Positions 1-10,062 of a stretch of 64,000 nt of DNA are shown in pieces. This DNA comes from Microcystis aeruginosa Ma_MB_S_20031200_S102. GTDB taxonomy: Bacteria; Cyanobacteriota; Cyanobacteriia; Cyanobacteriales; Microcystaceae. Positions within the stretch are counted from its first letter, which is position 1; every line of letters starts with the position of its first letter. Location of the stretch: positions 1 through 64,000 of the forward strand of contig SFBI01000086.1 in NCBI GenBank assembly GCA_007095845.1. The letters run 5' to 3'. Below the pieces are notes generated by a model, which was not told where the DNA came from, made no database searches, and worked only from the letters and a program-made list of their open reading frames with translations. A program made the position numbers and the translations under genes.

Positions 1-289
1 ATAATCGATCACTTTTTTTCTCAAGTCTAGGCTATAAGACATTTTTCTGTATGGATTGCTCGTTTCTCTTTATTTTACCTTATTTTTCCCTCGTCTCACA
101 CTTATTTGAAATGACTATACAAGTCTTCAGGCTTTTCACGTGATAGTACACTCAAAGTTGCCCCAAAAATTCCCCTTTAAAATGTTCTTTAAATCCCTAA
201 AAGGCTTGCTGTGTCTAAAACTGAGAATTGCTGCTTTCAACCCAATTTTTCGGTAAGATAGGTGCATAGACGATATTTACCCCAGAGCC

Positions 290-1531
290 ATGACCACTTC
301 TCCTGTTCCCCAAGGGGACGATTTTAGCGATCGCCCAATCCGTCCCGTACAATATCGGGATTTAGAAGACATTGAAGCTTTAACCTTGGATGACTTCGAT
401 GAGGATATTGATCGTCGCGCCCAAAATTTTCGCACTCAGGTGCAGCAGGTGCGGCCTTGGTTTGGGTTGTTTAAAATTCTCAGTTTTTTTCCCAATCCTC
501 TCCAACACCGTTTTCACGTCTATGTGGCCGAGTCCCTGGCCAATCGGGGAGAAGAGGGAAAAATTCGCGGCGCAATCCAAGTCACCCCTTTTAATAGTAG
601 TCGCAGCACTTGGCGGGTGGAACAGGTGCGGGTGCATCCGGGGGAGTCTTTAGGCGAACCCAAGGGCATCGGGGCGCAATTACTGCGTTATTGTCTAGAA
701 ACGGTTTGGGAAGCACGCACCTGGGTGTTAGAGGTTAATATCAATCAAAAGGACAGTTTGGCACTTTTTCGGCAACACGGTTTTCAGCCTTTGGCAGAAT
801 TAACCTATTGGTCTTTACCGCCGCAATTATTACAGGAATTGAGCAAACAAGAGGCAGATTTACCGAATTTACTGCCCGTGAGCAATGCTGACGCTCAATT
901 ACTTTATCAGTTAGATTGTGTGTCTATGCCACCGTTATTGCGTCAGGTATTTGATCGCCATATCCAGGATTTTAAAATCAGTTTAGTTGATAGTTTGTTC
1001 GGTCGCTGTCAAAGTTGGTGCGGCGGTCCGCAAATTAGTCGCGGTTACGTTTTTGAACCACAACGAAAAGCGGCGATCGGTTATTTTGAATTAATTCTAT
1101 CTAATCGGGATGAGCGACCCCATCAAGCGAAATTAATTGTCCATCCCGCCTACACTTGGCTCTATCCTAAGTTATTGATCCAGATGGCCCAGATCACGCG
1201 CAAGTATCCCCCTCGATCGCTAGAGTTGATATCGGCTGATTATCAGCACGAAAGACGGGAATATCTGGAACAATTGGGAGCAATCCGCAGTTCCCACACC
1301 CTGATGATGTCGCGCTCGGTATGGCACAAAATCCGCGAAACTAAGCCGGAAAATTCCGCCCTGGCAGAAATGCTGCAGGGTTTACAACCGGTGCCGCGAA
1401 CTCCGATCCCTAGTCGGATGTCTTGGTTAAAATGGCCCAATAATCCCCCCCTAGACTCCCTCGACAGTCCGGGGGAACTTCCCCCAGTTAAACCCCCCTC
1501 GGAACCCCCGGATCAGGGGCATCCAGTGTGA
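290..1531 (+). CDS. GNAT-family N-acetyltransferase (two-domain, cyanobacterial)
   Basis: Likely acyl-CoA-dependent N-acetyltransferase of unknown substrate, 413 aa. Residues about 75-175 show a GNAT fold core: a beta strand leading into RVHPGES, a glycine-rich acetyl-CoA loop GIGAQLLRYCLE, and the late motif NQKDSLALFRQHGF. A second, degenerate GNAT-like half follows (about 200-345, with YFELILSNRD and LGAIRSSHTLMM). The tail from about residue 365 is proline-rich and probably disordered. The stop codon overlaps the ruvX start (TGATG), so the two genes are probably translationally coupled. The family call is fairly sure; the substrate cannot be told. Confidence 0.8.
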   Translation: MTTSPVPQGDDFSDRPIRPVQYRDLEDIEALTLDDFDEDIDRRAQNFRTQVQQVRPWFGLFKILSFFPNPLQHRFHVYVAESLANRGEEGKIRGAIQVTPFNSSRSTWRVEQVRVHPGESLGEPKGIGAQLLRYCLETVWEARTWVLEVNINQKDSLALFRQHGFQPLAELTYWSLPPQLLQELSKQEADLPNLLPVSNADAQLLYQLDCVSMPPLLRQVFDRHIQDFKISLVDSLFGRCQSWCGGPQISRGYVFEPQRKAAIGYFELILSNRDERPHQAKLIVHPAYTWLYPKLLIQMAQITRKYPPRSLELISADYQHERREYLEQLGAIRSSHTLMMSRSVWHKIRETKPENSALAEMLQGLQPVPRTPIPSRMSWLKWPNNPPLDSLDSPGELPPVKPPSEPPDQGHPV

Positions 1532-2031
1532 TGGAAAGGGTCGCCGCCTTGGGCTTAGATATCGGCAAAAAACGGGTAGGAGTGGCAGGCTGTGACGGCA
1601 CAGGTTTAATCGCCACCGGTTTGACCACGATTATCCGTTCTTCCTTTGTTGCTGACGTAGCACAGTTTGAGGCGATTGTCAAGGAAAGAAATATTAAGAT
1701 TTTGGTGGCGGGACTGCCCTATACCATGGCGGGAGAGTTGGGATTTCAGTCCAAACAGGTGCAAAAATACGCCCAAAAAGTAGCGATCGCCTTAGATTTA
1801 CCCCTCGAATACATTGATGAGCGTTGCACGTCCCTAGAGGCGGAAGAATTCTTAAAAGCCAAAAAACAGTTTTCCTCTTGGGATAAGGGAGCGATCGATC
1901 GGGAAGCGGCGGCGATTATTTTACAACAATGGCTCGATCGCCGACGGCGAGTTAATACTGTTGTTTTAGGGGATAGGGAAATCGTCGAACCAAAAAACGG
2001 CAAGGGAACTGGTAGCCAAAGCCTCGAATAA
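1531..2031 (+). CDS. ruvX: RuvX/YqgF-family putative pre-16S rRNA nuclease (Holliday junction resolvase-like)
   Basis: RNase H-fold nuclease of the YqgF family, linked to 16S rRNA 5'-end maturation and formerly named Holliday junction resolvase. 166 aa. The first acidic motif is GLDIGKKRVGVA, the second lies around YIDERCTSLEAEE, and the third in DKGAIDREAAAIILQQWL, all typical of the family. An upstream GTG is possible, but the ATG gives the expected MERVAALGLDIG start and overlaps the preceding stop by one base. The 3' end overlaps the convergent vapC gene by 66 bp, which is unusual for a conserved housekeeping gene. Confidence 0.9.
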   Translation: MERVAALGLDIGKKRVGVAGCDGTGLIATGLTTIIRSSFVADVAQFEAIVKERNIKILVAGLPYTMAGELGFQSKQVQKYAQKVAIALDLPLEYIDERCTSLEAEEFLKAKKQFSSWDKGAIDREAAAIILQQWLDRRRRVNTVVLGDREIVEPKNGKGTGSQSLE

Positions 2032-2409
2032 CTTCCGATCCAAGGTCAACAAGGGTGCGTCTAGCCGCTTGGCAAGGGCGACATAAGAGCCATCGTAGGC
2101 GGTCAGATTATAGGCGATGCCGAGATTCACAGCTTCTCTCATGAGAGGGACAGTGGAAAAAACCCACAGGGGATAACCTTCTAGAAAGGTCAAGGCCTCT
2201 TGAACTTGGCTTGCAGTCAATTGTCCTGCCCGCAAATATTTCCAGAGAATGTTTGCCATTTCAATGTAAAACAGATCAGGAACCAAAAATTCCGTTTCTG
2301 GTTCGACGAGAAGGGCAAATAATTCGATCGTTTTTTCAGAAAGGGGATCGCGAATAAACTGTTTAATGGCAACGCTGGCATCGACAACGCATCTAAAAGC
2401 AGTTGTCAT
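1966..2409 (-). CDS. PIN-domain ribonuclease toxin (VapC family)
   Basis: Putative Mg-dependent endoribonuclease toxin, 147 aa. It shows the PIN acidic residues: D in VVDASVAIK, E in EMANILW, D in TAYDGSYVALA and D in LTLDRKLF. The ATG chosen overlaps the antitoxin stop (ATGA), the usual vapBC arrangement; a longer ORF upstream runs into the antitoxin gene and is not needed. Its last 22 codons lie antisense to the end of ruvX. Substrate RNA is unknown. Confidence 0.85.
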   Translation of the reverse strand: MTTAFRCVVDASVAIKQFIRDPLSEKTIELFALLVEPETEFLVPDLFYIEMANILWKYLRAGQLTASQVQEALTFLEGYPLWVFSTVPLMREAVNLGIAYNLTAYDGSYVALAKRLDAPLLTLDRKLFEALATSSLAVFWFDDFPIP

Positions 2410-2696
2410 CGTCCGTCTCGCTCTTGGCGAATCAATACCGTACTGTCTAGCCATTCCACATCATCGGGTAATTCCCGATAGCGTTGTTTGACTGCCTCGA
2501 TCAAAGCGGGAATCGACTGGCAGCGGCGATCGGGAGTTTGAGAGTTTTCTGGCGATGCGGACAAGTTCGGACTAGCTTCTGATTCCGGCGACGACAAGAG
2601 ACGTGTGGCTAGAAATTCGGTAAAATCTAAGACCTCTCTCTGTTTGTCTGGCGGCAAATCACGCCATCTCGATAGCAATAACTGTTCGCTGTTCAT
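2406..2696 (-). CDS. Antitoxin of a VapBC-type pair
   Basis: Small protein of 96 aa directly upstream of and overlapping the PIN toxin, so an antitoxin by position. The N-terminus (NSEQLLLSRWRDLPPDKQRE, then VLDFTEFLATRL) resembles the DUF2281-like module of cyanobacterial antitoxins. A Ser/Pro/Glu-rich linker (about 35-60) precedes a C-terminal part (SIPALIEAVKQRYRELPDD) that probably binds the toxin. No obvious DNA-binding motif can be assigned by eye. Confidence 0.7.
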   Translation of the reverse strand: MNSEQLLLSRWRDLPPDKQREVLDFTEFLATRLLSSPESEASPNLSASPENSQTPDRRCQSIPALIEAVKQRYRELPDDVEWLDSTVLIRQERDGR

Positions 2697-2740
2697 CAAA
2701 AGAATCCACTAAGAAACTCGGTCACTGATTGAACGAACAA

Positions 2741-2774
2741 AACTGATAACTGATAACCAATAACTGATAACTGA
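2741..2774. repeat. Short heptanucleotide tandem array (AACTGAT unit)
   Basis: Degenerate tandem copies of a 7-bp unit (AACTGAT/AACCAAT) between vapB and apcF. The same unit family recurs throughout the window. Confidence 0.7.
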
Positions 2775-2776
2775 AT

Positions 2777-3286
2777 TTAAATAGACACTTCGCTTAATTC
2801 GCGAGTGAGATGATCAAAGGGTTCAGCGATCAAAGAGGTGTCGGCAATACCCGCCTCAGTAGCCATGGTTTGAATCATTTCGCTCATGATTTGGATACCG
2901 CGCACCGTCGGACCGATGGGAACACCGAGGGAATTATAGGTTTCCCGCAGTCCTTGCAGTACCCGCTCATCTAGAACATTAGTATCAGCAGCTACTAGGG
3001 CATAACTGGCATAGCGGAGATAGTAATCCATATCCCGCAGACAGGCAGAATAACGACGGGTGGTGTAAGCATTACCCCCGGCGCGGATCAATTCGGGAAC
3101 TTCTTCAAATAGACGAATCGCCGCCCCACGCACGAGCGCCGCCGAATTAGCGTTAATTAGGGTGGCGGCAGCTAGACGGGCAGTTCCCGAGGCAAAATAT
3201 TGTTTAAGATTATCGATCGCATCTCGATCGAGATAACGTCCGGTGACATCGTATTTTCTAATCAGGCTAGTTACCGCGTCTCGCAT
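2777..3286 (-). CDS. apcF: Allophycocyanin beta-18 subunit
   Basis: Phycobilisome core subunit of 169 aa, the usual length of ApcF. The chromophore-binding segment YTTRRYSACLRDMDYYLRYA has its phycocyanobilin cysteine at position 82, and TNVLDERVLQGLRETYNSLG follows. The start MRDAVTSLIRKYDV matches the family and has GGGAGA 7 nt upstream; the in-frame extension further upstream has no family resemblance. ApcB paralogues differ in the region 55-70, which here reads LFEEVPELIRAGG as in ApcF. It is transcribed alone, away from other phycobilisome genes. The protein should sit in the basal core cylinders next to the ApcE linker. Confidence 0.92.
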   Translation of the reverse strand: MRDAVTSLIRKYDVTGRYLDRDAIDNLKQYFASGTARLAAATLINANSAALVRGAAIRLFEEVPELIRAGGNAYTTRRYSACLRDMDYYLRYASYALVAADTNVLDERVLQGLRETYNSLGVPIGPTVRGIQIMSEMIQTMATEAGIADTSLIAEPFDHLTRELSEVSI

Positions 3287-3468
3287 TATTAAGTTTCTCC
3301 CAACAGCAATAAAGGCATTTTTGAGTTTCGCTTTATTTATAATCTCACAGGGTTGAACTTCGGGGGACATCCCTAGTCTAACTCTCTTGTTTGTCTAACA
3401 ATTTGTTGTTTTTTTGAGACATTTCTTTACATTTAAGGCATTGGCTGGACTTGCTCTGAGTGGCGGAA

Positions 3469-4608
3469 TTATCCCTTATTGGTCGAGGTGGTGGACGAAG
3501 CGCTCAAAATAACGAGATTATCCCGATGAATAATGGTTTCTGCGGCCATATAACCTAATAAACTGGCAATACGCTCGGAATGTTGACCTTTAACTCGATC
3601 GATCTCCTCACTACTATAATTAACAATTCCCCGGGCCAATTCCCGGCCTTCTTGATCGCACAATTGCACCGATTCCGAGGCGCTAAATTCCCCCTCCACT
3701 TTGGTGATCCCGGCCGCTAGGAGAGATTTTCCCCCCTGACAAATGGCTTGAATCGCCCCAGCATCGAGATAGATTTTACCCATGGGCATTAGTCCGTAGG
3801 CGATCCAGCGTTTGCGGGCGTTATCACTGCGTTTTTGGGCTTCAAAACGGGTTCCGATCGTCTCTCCTGCCATAATTTTTAAGATATTGCTGGGCTGCCC
3901 TCCCTTAGTAATCGCCATTTCTACCCCGGCACTGGTGGCAATCCGGGCCGCGGCCAATTTAGTGGCCATACCCCCGGTCCCCCACTGACTGCCACTACTA
4001 CCGGCATCGATCGATAGTTGCGCCAATTCCGCCGGAGTAACCTGGGCAATAGCCGCCGCTTCGGGAAATGACCGCGGATCGGCACTGTAGAGGCGATCCA
4101 CATCGGTGAGGATGAATAACCAGTCAGCCTCGATTAAACTGGCTACAAGGGCTGATAAAGTGTCATTATCGCCGAATTTTAACTCATCGATCGCCACCGT
4201 ATCATTTTCGTTGACAATGGCAATCACCCCTAATTCAAACAAAGCCTGAAAGGTATTATAGGCGTTGACATAACAGGTGCGTTCCATCAATTCGGGACGG
4301 GTCAGCAGAATTTGGGCGATCGGTTGACCAAGACTGGTAAAGAGGTCATCATAGATCCGCATCAGACGACCTTGTCCGACGGCGGCGATCGCTTGTTTGA
4401 GGGCGATTTTTTTCGGTCTTTCCTGTATTCCCAGACGACGGCAGCCCACCCCGACGGCCCCGGAAGATACTAATACCACCCGATGACCGGCAGCGCGCAA
4501 CCGGGTGAGGACTTCCACTAAAGCGGCGATCGTGGAGAGGGATAATTGGCCGGTTTCATTATCGGTCAAACTGGAAGTACCGATTTTGATCACTATGGTT
4601 TGGTTCAT
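3469..4608 (-). CDS. proB: Glutamate 5-kinase
   Basis: First enzyme of proline synthesis: phosphorylates L-glutamate to gamma-glutamyl phosphate. 379 aa. The amino-acid kinase domain begins [15 protein letters not shown], with [20 protein letters not shown] and ILTDVDRLY as substrate and nucleotide loops. A C-terminal PUA domain occupies about 275-355. The start [10 protein letters not shown] was preferred over a longer ORF that reaches toward recJ. It follows recJ by 28 bp on the same strand and is probably co-transcribed with it. Confidence 0.95.
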   Translation of the reverse strand: MNQTIVIKIGTSSLTDNETGQLSLSTIAALVEVLTRLRAAGHRVVLVSSGAVGVGCRRLGIQERPKKIALKQAIAAVGQGRLMRIYDDLFTSLGQPIAQILLTRPELMERTCYVNAYNTFQALFELGVIAIVNENDTVAIDELKFGDNDTLSALVASLIEADWLFILTDVDRLYSADPRSFPEAAAIAQVTPAELAQLSIDAGSSGSQWGTGGMATKLAAARIATSAGVEMAITKGGQPSNILKIMAGETIGTRFEAQKRSDNARKRWIAYGLMPMGKIYLDAGAIQAICQGGKSLLAAGITKVEGEFSASESVQLCDQEGRELARGIVNYSSEEIDRVKGQHSERIASLLGYMAAETIIHRDNLVILSASSTTSTNKG

Positions 4609-4636
4609 CGTCAAGGCGCTTTTTTTGGAGGTTTTG

Positions 4637-6601
4637 CTAGATAGCCAAAGCTTTGATGGCAACTTTAATTAAAGTATAAAAACGGGGTTCAGTCACGTTG
4701 ACTTCTCTAGCTTGTTGCCGATTTTTGCCTAATAAACCAATGCGCTGCCCTTTCTGCACGACTAAAATATCGCCCTGTTCATTTTTGATGCGAATCTCGT
4801 TTAAATCACCCCAAAAACTACATTGATACATTTTATCGGCGTGCATAAAAATTGCTTTTTTAATATTATCATTTTCTTGGGGTAATCGCACTCCCACTAA
4901 TTCAATTTCTATGGTTGTATTACCATTCCAAGTATTTTCTTTGAGTTTATAGGCAATATCTAAACGAGTTGGTAAAGGACAATATTCGCCCCAACGCCAT
5001 GCTAGGGCTTTAATTCTGGTATCATCCCTTTGAGCCAGCAATAATTTTAAATGATTTTTTCCGATAGTTTTCTGTTCCACTACGCGCACGTTAGGAGTCC
5101 AAAAAACGGGTAATTCATTGCCAATTCCCCAGGGTTGCAAACTATCAATTTGTTGAAAAAGTTCTAGAGTAATTTGTTTAAAGTCGATGATAGTATCAAT
5201 TTTAATTAAAGGTTTTAATTGTTCTATTTGTAAAACTTTGTGAGAAAATTGACTTAATCTTTGTTTAAATGCTAGTAAATTAGCTGTGGGTAAACTAAAA
5301 CCCCCCGCCATTTTATGACCGCCAAATTTTCCTAGTAAATCTTGGCAAAATTGCAGGGCTTCAAAAACGTGAAATTCTTCAATTCCTCTGGCAGATCCGC
5401 GAATTTTACCCGCATCTTCTTCCTCGTAAGTACCGATAAAAACTGGCACTCCGTAGCGTTCCACCAAACGGGATGCCACAATACCAATTACCCCATGATG
5501 CCAATCTTTTTCGACTAATACCAAAACTCGATCTTTTTGCCAAAGAATCGGGGTTTCTTCTACTAATTTAATCGCTTCTTCTTCAATTTTTTCGCACAAT
5601 TCTTGACGGGTACGATTAATTTGTTCGCACTGCATCGCTCTTTCTAAGGCAATTCCCGCATCATCGGTGGTTAATAATTCAATAACTATCTGGGGATCGC
5701 CAATTCTGCCAATGGCATTAATTCTCGGCCCCAATTTAAAGCCAATATCATCCGGTTGTAATTGCTTTTGTTCCTCGCTAATTCCCGCTATTTGCATGAG
5801 GGATTGAATCCCAACTAATTGGGATTTGGGTAATTTTCTTAAACCCCGTTTTAACCAGCGACGATTTACCCCAATTAATGGAGCTAAATCTGCTATAGTG
5901 CCTAGGGTAAATAATGATAATAATGACTCGGTTAATCCCTGTAATTTACCCATTTTTTGGGCAGTTGTCACCGCTAAAATATAGGCGACTCCCACCCCCG
6001 CTAATCCCTGATAGGGAGAGTTAGGGGTTAATAATTTTGGGTTGAGAATAGCGGAGGCATTCGGTAAAATTGGCGGCAGATCGTGATGATCGGTGATAAT
6101 AACTTTTAATCCTAATTCTATCGCTAGGGCGATCGGTTCGTGAGCGGAAATACCATTATCAACGGTGAGAATCAATCCGACTCCGGATTCGGCAAATTCC
6201 TCCACAATGCGCTGATTAATTCCGTATCCCTCTTTCATGCGACTAGGTATGGCATGATTTACCCTAGCACCGAGATGTCTCAAGGCTCTTAGTAGTAAAG
6301 ATGTACTGGTCATGCCATCAGCATCGTAGTCCCCACAGATAGCAATTTTGTCGCCAGAGGCGATCGCTTTTACTAATAAATTGACACTTTTTTCTAAGTC
6401 GGGAAATTCTCCCAGGGGAGAGGGTAGGATATCCGCTTCAGGATCTATATAAGTTTTAGCTAATTCGGGGGTATCAATACCGCGATTAATTAAGATAGTT
6501 GCTAATAAGGATGATAATCCCATTTCCCGCGCTAACCCCTCGATTTTTTCGGGATTAGTTGCGGCAATATACCAGCGTTGGATGGGATATTTGTAGGCCA
6601 T
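4637..6601 (-). CDS. recJ: Single-stranded-DNA-specific exonuclease RecJ
   Basis: 5'-3' ssDNA exonuclease for recombination and mismatch or base-excision repair. 654 aa. The DHH-family phosphoesterase motifs are visible: [13 protein letters not shown] (about 89-101), LTVDNGIS, and ITDHHDLPP. The DHHA1 part carries [13 protein letters not shown] and [13 protein letters not shown] (about 420-435). The C-terminal OB-like region (about 455-570) is present, so the protein looks full length. It is the first gene of a recJ-proB unit, with an inverted-repeat hairpin just upstream. Confidence 0.95.
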   Translation of the reverse strand: MAYKYPIQRWYIAATNPEKIEGLAREMGLSSLLATILINRGIDTPELAKTYIDPEADILPSPLGEFPDLEKSVNLLVKAIASGDKIAICGDYDADGMTSTSLLLRALRHLGARVNHAIPSRMKEGYGINQRIVEEFAESGVGLILTVDNGISAHEPIALAIELGLKVIITDHHDLPPILPNASAILNPKLLTPNSPYQGLAGVGVAYILAVTTAQKMGKLQGLTESLLSLFTLGTIADLAPLIGVNRRWLKRGLRKLPKSQLVGIQSLMQIAGISEEQKQLQPDDIGFKLGPRINAIGRIGDPQIVIELLTTDDAGIALERAMQCEQINRTRQELCEKIEEEAIKLVEETPILWQKDRVLVLVEKDWHHGVIGIVASRLVERYGVPVFIGTYEEEDAGKIRGSARGIEEFHVFEALQFCQDLLGKFGGHKMAGGFSLPTANLLAFKQRLSQFSHKVLQIEQLKPLIKIDTIIDFKQITLELFQQIDSLQPWGIGNELPVFWTPNVRVVEQKTIGKNHLKLLLAQRDDTRIKALAWRWGEYCPLPTRLDIAYKLKENTWNGNTTIEIELVGVRLPQENDNIKKAIFMHADKMYQCSFWGDLNEIRIKNEQGDILVVQKGQRIGLLGKNRQQAREVNVTEPRFYTLIKVAIKALAI

Positions 6602-6623
6602 TTCTTGTTAAGTAAAAAGGTAG

Positions 6624-6649
6624 GGTGCGTTAGGGCAGCGTAACGCACC
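6624..6649. repeat. Inverted repeat GGTGCGTTA/TAACGCACC
   Basis: Perfect 9-bp arms with an 8-nt spacer between the 6660-7301 gene and recJ. Read on the minus strand, the hairpin is followed shortly by CTACCTTTTT, so it may act as a terminator or attenuator. Repeats with GGTGCGTTA arms are common between genes in cyanobacteria. Confidence 0.65.
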
Positions 6650-6659
6650 AAAAATAAGG

Positions 6660-7301
6660 TTAAAAGCGGATTTGGATGGCCCCAGCAGGAGGTTGAAAGG
6701 GGAGATTACTATTATTAATTCTCAGGGGGGAAGTAGGTACTACCTGCACATTGGGGGTGGTGGGTTGACTTTCGTTGGTACTCAGTAAAGTCAATTGATT
6801 AATACTAGGATTAATCGCAAATTGTTGGGTGATAACTCCCGATGGACAACAGGAAGGATCCCGGGGGAGAAATCTTCTCATGTTGACGGTGATCATACCA
6901 TCTTTAGCACTCAGATTATCGACAATTACTCGATCGGCTAACAGGACAGTATCGGTGTTAGTGGCAGTACCGTTATTATCGATCACTAGGGCTAAATAAT
7001 GTAATTGCTGTTGCTCTCTGGCAATAACTCTTAATACGACAATACCATCAGTTCTTTGATCATTATTATAGTCCCCCATCAAGGCTTCTCGACTGACTTG
7101 TACTCCTAAAATTGGTCCTTCATTGGATTGAAAAATACCATCGCTGACAATTACGGAACCCCGATTGGGAATGTTATAGACGGTGTTTCTTAAATTATCG
7201 ACGCTCAGGGGTGTAGATTGGGCAAGTAAGGGCAGAGAATTGCTTAATAGTAAACCGATACCCAGGAGGATAGATTGAGGCAAAACTGCTAATTTAATCA
7301 T
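6660..7301 (-). CDS. Secreted hypothetical protein
   Basis: 213-aa protein with an N-terminal signal peptide (hydrophobic VLPQSILLGIGLLLSNSLPL, cleavage near residue 28). The body (about 30-165) has alternating beta-like segments with DYNNDQRTDGIVVLRVIA and LALVIDNNGTATNTDTVLL, resembling repeat-type beta domains that bear Asp/Asn loops. I do not recognise the family. Its start overlaps the stop of the upstream gene (ATGA), so the two exported proteins are probably coupled and work together outside the cytoplasm. Confidence 0.7.
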   Translation of the reverse strand: MIKLAVLPQSILLGIGLLLSNSLPLLAQSTPLSVDNLRNTVYNIPNRGSVIVSDGIFQSNEGPILGVQVSREALMGDYNNDQRTDGIVVLRVIAREQQQLHYLALVIDNNGTATNTDTVLLADRVIVDNLSAKDGMITVNMRRFLPRDPSCCPSGVITQQFAINPSINQLTLLSTNESQPTTPNVQVVPTSPLRINNSNLPFQPPAGAIQIRF

Positions 7302-7759
7302 GGTTGTGATGGGTTGGGTATATTTTCTTGAGTATCGAATAACTGCACGTTATTAATGGTACAAACCATACCCTGTTGTGCCGCTAATTTATCCCGCCAT
7401 TGGCTTAATTGTTGTTGACCATTACTACCATTTAACCAGTAAACTGTCAAGATGCCGATGGTTTGTTCTGGTTCACAGGAAAAGCTGAGAGTTTGATCGG
7501 GTATATCGGTATTTCCTTCATTACATTGCCAACCTTGTTTTTCAATTAATTCTTTCCAACCTTGCACTTCTTTGGCAGCCACGGCAATGCGTTGATCTCC
7601 TTGGTTACAAACCCAATTTCTCTGCTGGGTGGGATTATTCGGTAGATCATCAAGATTGGGGGAATTTTGCTTAATTGGGGGCAGCGAGGGAACTTGAGCA
7701 TTAACAGAAAAAATCGGTAGTATTAACCAAGTACCGATGAGCATTTTTAACAGTTTCAT
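7298..7759 (-). CDS. Secreted hypothetical protein
   Basis: 153 aa with a clear signal peptide (MKLLKMLIGTWLILPIFSVNA, cut near 21) and a proline/asparagine-rich linker. The mature part has four cysteines (in WVCNQGD, WQCNEG, SFSCEPEQ, MVCTINN), consistent with two disulfides in an exported protein. No family recognised. First gene of a two-gene unit with the overlapping gene downstream. Confidence 0.7.
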   Translation of the reverse strand: MKLLKMLIGTWLILPIFSVNAQVPSLPPIKQNSPNLDDLPNNPTQQRNWVCNQGDQRIAVAAKEVQGWKELIEKQGWQCNEGNTDIPDQTLSFSCEPEQTIGILTVYWLNGSNGQQQLSQWRDKLAAQQGMVCTINNVQLFDTQENIPNPSQP

Positions 7760-7833
7760 CCTTTAAAATTGCCATATTTAGGGATTTATGCCTTTAGAAT
7801 ATCACGTTTTTGAGGTATGGATAAAATACTCTC

Positions 7834-9843
7834 TTAAGATATGTTTAAATCTTTAATTATGTTTTCGATCGCATCAAAGGAAAATTCTCTGGCTAACTGT
7901 TGTAAACCTTGGGTAAGGATAGCATAATCGGGGGGAATTTCTGCGGTTAGGGCGATAATTTTTTCATCATCACATTCTCGCGCCGCTTGTTGCAATTGTC
8001 CAATCCAGTCGGGACTGATTAATTTTAATAGGGATTGCAGGGAATCGAGGAAAACTGGCGAATAATTGGGCTGATTTGGCTCATTATCAGCATAAATATA
8101 TTTTAATCCTAAATATTCGCCCATTTTTTGCCAAATAACTTCCTCTCGGAAAGGTTTACGCACGAAATCATCACAACCGGCGGCAATAACCAAGGCGCGA
8201 TCCTCTTCAAAAGCACTGGCAGTTAGGGCAATTATTACCGTTTTTCCGCGATTATCAGCCTCTAACTGCCGAATTTCCCTGGTTGCTTCGTAACCGTCTT
8301 TCACTGGCATTCTCATGTCCATCCAGATAAGATGAGGTTGCCATGCTTGCCAAATTGCGATCGCTTCTTGTCCATTAGCAGCTTCTTGCACGGATAATCC
8401 TAGGGTAGTCAGGAGTTTCAGCAACAGTAAACGGCTTTCTGGTCGATCATCGACCACTAATATGCGATATTTAGGCTGATTTTCCTCTAAAGCGATCACT
8501 TTTGCCCTATTGGTTTCGGTTTTAATCTCATTTTCCCCCACTAAACCCACCTGAATATCAAAACTAAAAACACTTCCTTGACCCAGAATACTACTAACCC
8601 CGATCGCACCTCCCATCAACTCAACAAATTTTTTACTGATAGGTAAACCCAATCCTGTCCCCTGTTGGGATTTTCGTCCCGTTTCCGTTTGGTTAAAGGG
8701 TTGAAATAGCTTATAAATCTCCTCTGGGGCGATTCCTGCGCCTGTATCTTCAATTTCCCAGAGTAATCGCTGATAATCTCCTCTTTTCTCCCCTACTTTT
8801 CCCCGGAGAGTTACCCCTCCCGACTCGGTAAACTTCAATCCGTTACCCAAGAGATTGATGAACACCTGTCGCAATTTACTTTCATCAGTACATATATACT
8901 GAGGCAGATCGGAGCTGCGATCAAAAATTAAGCTTAAAGCTTTTGCTTGCGCTTGGGGAAGGAGCATTTCGGCAATATTATCTAAAAGAGCGTATAAATC
9001 GAAATTAATAGGGTTAAAAACCGTTCTTCCTGCTTCTATCTTCGACATTTCTAGAATGTCGTTGATTAACTCTAGTAAATGTTCCCCGCTACGATTGACA
9101 ATTTCCAAATATTGCCGATATTCACTGCTGAGGCTGCTATCCCGGGATATTAAGCGAGTAAAACCCAAGATGGCATTAAGAGGAGTGCGTAATTCATGGC
9201 TCATGTTAGCTAGAAACTCACTTTTAGCTTTATTTGCCTTAACTGCCGCTTCTTTAGCTTCTTTTAACTCTTTTTCCGCTTCATATCTACTTTGTGCGAT
9301 CGCAATTAATTCTCCCAGCAACCGCACACAGGTGACATCTTCCTTTGTCCATTGCTTTTCCGCACTTGCATCCAATCCCAGATAACCCACCGTTACCCCG
9401 CAACTATCCCACATGGGAACGATTAAGAGACAGGGAGTAGGACTATGAGCGAGAATAGTTCTTTCAGGGATAGCAGTAGGAGGTAAATCGTCTAAAGAGT
9501 TCAGTTTAACTGGAATACCGTTTAATAATTGTTCCGAAAACCAGGGAAAGGTTTCCGTCGAGAGATTTTGTGATTGTTCCCGAATCGGGATAACTTGCGG
9601 ATAGTCGGGGTGACAGTATTCATAAACCATACTCCACTGCTGACGACAGGTGGAATATTGAATAATGTAACAGTGAGCGCTCTGGGTAAATTGACAGAGC
9701 AGTTCTAGGGTATGATCGATCGCCAAGTGGACATCTTGAGAAATTAGTAATCTTGTCACCCGCGAGAGCAAGTTATCGCGATAGGACTGCGTTTCTAGGG
9801 GTTTTTCCCGTTTTTTAAACTCTAGTTCCTCAAAATCACTCAT
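7834..9843 (-). CDS. Hybrid sensor histidine kinase / response regulator (GAF-HisKA-HATPase-REC)
   Basis: 669-aa cytoplasmic hybrid kinase with no membrane segments. In order: an N-terminal GAF-like sensor (about 30-185), a short coiled coil, HisKA with the phospho-accepting histidine in FLANMSHELRTPLNAILGF (about 210-230), an HATPase_c domain with FINLLGNGLKFTESG and GTGLGLPISKKFVELMGG, and a receiver domain (RILVVDDRPESR; phospho-Asp in HLIWMDMRMP). The last about 70 residues are a helical tail without an Hpt histidine motif. It stands alone, with no cognate regulator nearby. The signal is unknown. Confidence 0.9.
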   Translation of the reverse strand: MSDFEELEFKKREKPLETQSYRDNLLSRVTRLLISQDVHLAIDHTLELLCQFTQSAHCYIIQYSTCRQQWSMVYEYCHPDYPQVIPIREQSQNLSTETFPWFSEQLLNGIPVKLNSLDDLPPTAIPERTILAHSPTPCLLIVPMWDSCGVTVGYLGLDASAEKQWTKEDVTCVRLLGELIAIAQSRYEAEKELKEAKEAAVKANKAKSEFLANMSHELRTPLNAILGFTRLISRDSSLSSEYRQYLEIVNRSGEHLLELINDILEMSKIEAGRTVFNPINFDLYALLDNIAEMLLPQAQAKALSLIFDRSSDLPQYICTDESKLRQVFINLLGNGLKFTESGGVTLRGKVGEKRGDYQRLLWEIEDTGAGIAPEEIYKLFQPFNQTETGRKSQQGTGLGLPISKKFVELMGGAIGVSSILGQGSVFSFDIQVGLVGENEIKTETNRAKVIALEENQPKYRILVVDDRPESRLLLLKLLTTLGLSVQEAANGQEAIAIWQAWQPHLIWMDMRMPVKDGYEATREIRQLEADNRGKTVIIALTASAFEEDRALVIAAGCDDFVRKPFREEVIWQKMGEYLGLKYIYADNEPNQPNYSPVFLDSLQSLLKLISPDWIGQLQQAARECDDEKIIALTAEIPPDYAILTQGLQQLAREFSFDAIENIIKDLNIS

Positions 9844-9845
9844 AA

Positions 9846-9990
9846 TCAGTTATCAGTTATCAGTTATCAGTTATCAGTTATCAGTTAAAAAAGTTTGGGT
9901 GTTGGGGTTGTAGGGTTTTAGGGTATTAGTTGATTTTCCCCATCACCCCACTTCCCTACTTCCCCACTTCCCCACTTCCCCACTTCCCAT
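9846..9990. repeat. Heptanucleotide arrays TATCAGT and CCCACTT
   Basis: Upstream of the hybrid kinase gene lie about six copies of TTATCAG (9846-9886), then G/T-rich sequence and five to six copies of CCCACTTC-like units (9944-9990). Both types recur elsewhere in the window. Confidence 0.85.
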
Positions 9991-10062
9991 CTCCTGTCTT
10001 CCTAATCAAAAAACAGTAAACTTTTCCCCTATTATGTTCTATAGGAATTTTACCGAATCAAT

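Noticed and set aside
9056-9385. 109-codon plus-strand ORF inside the hybrid kinase gene
   Set aside because: Antisense to conserved HisKA coding sequence, so a shadow.
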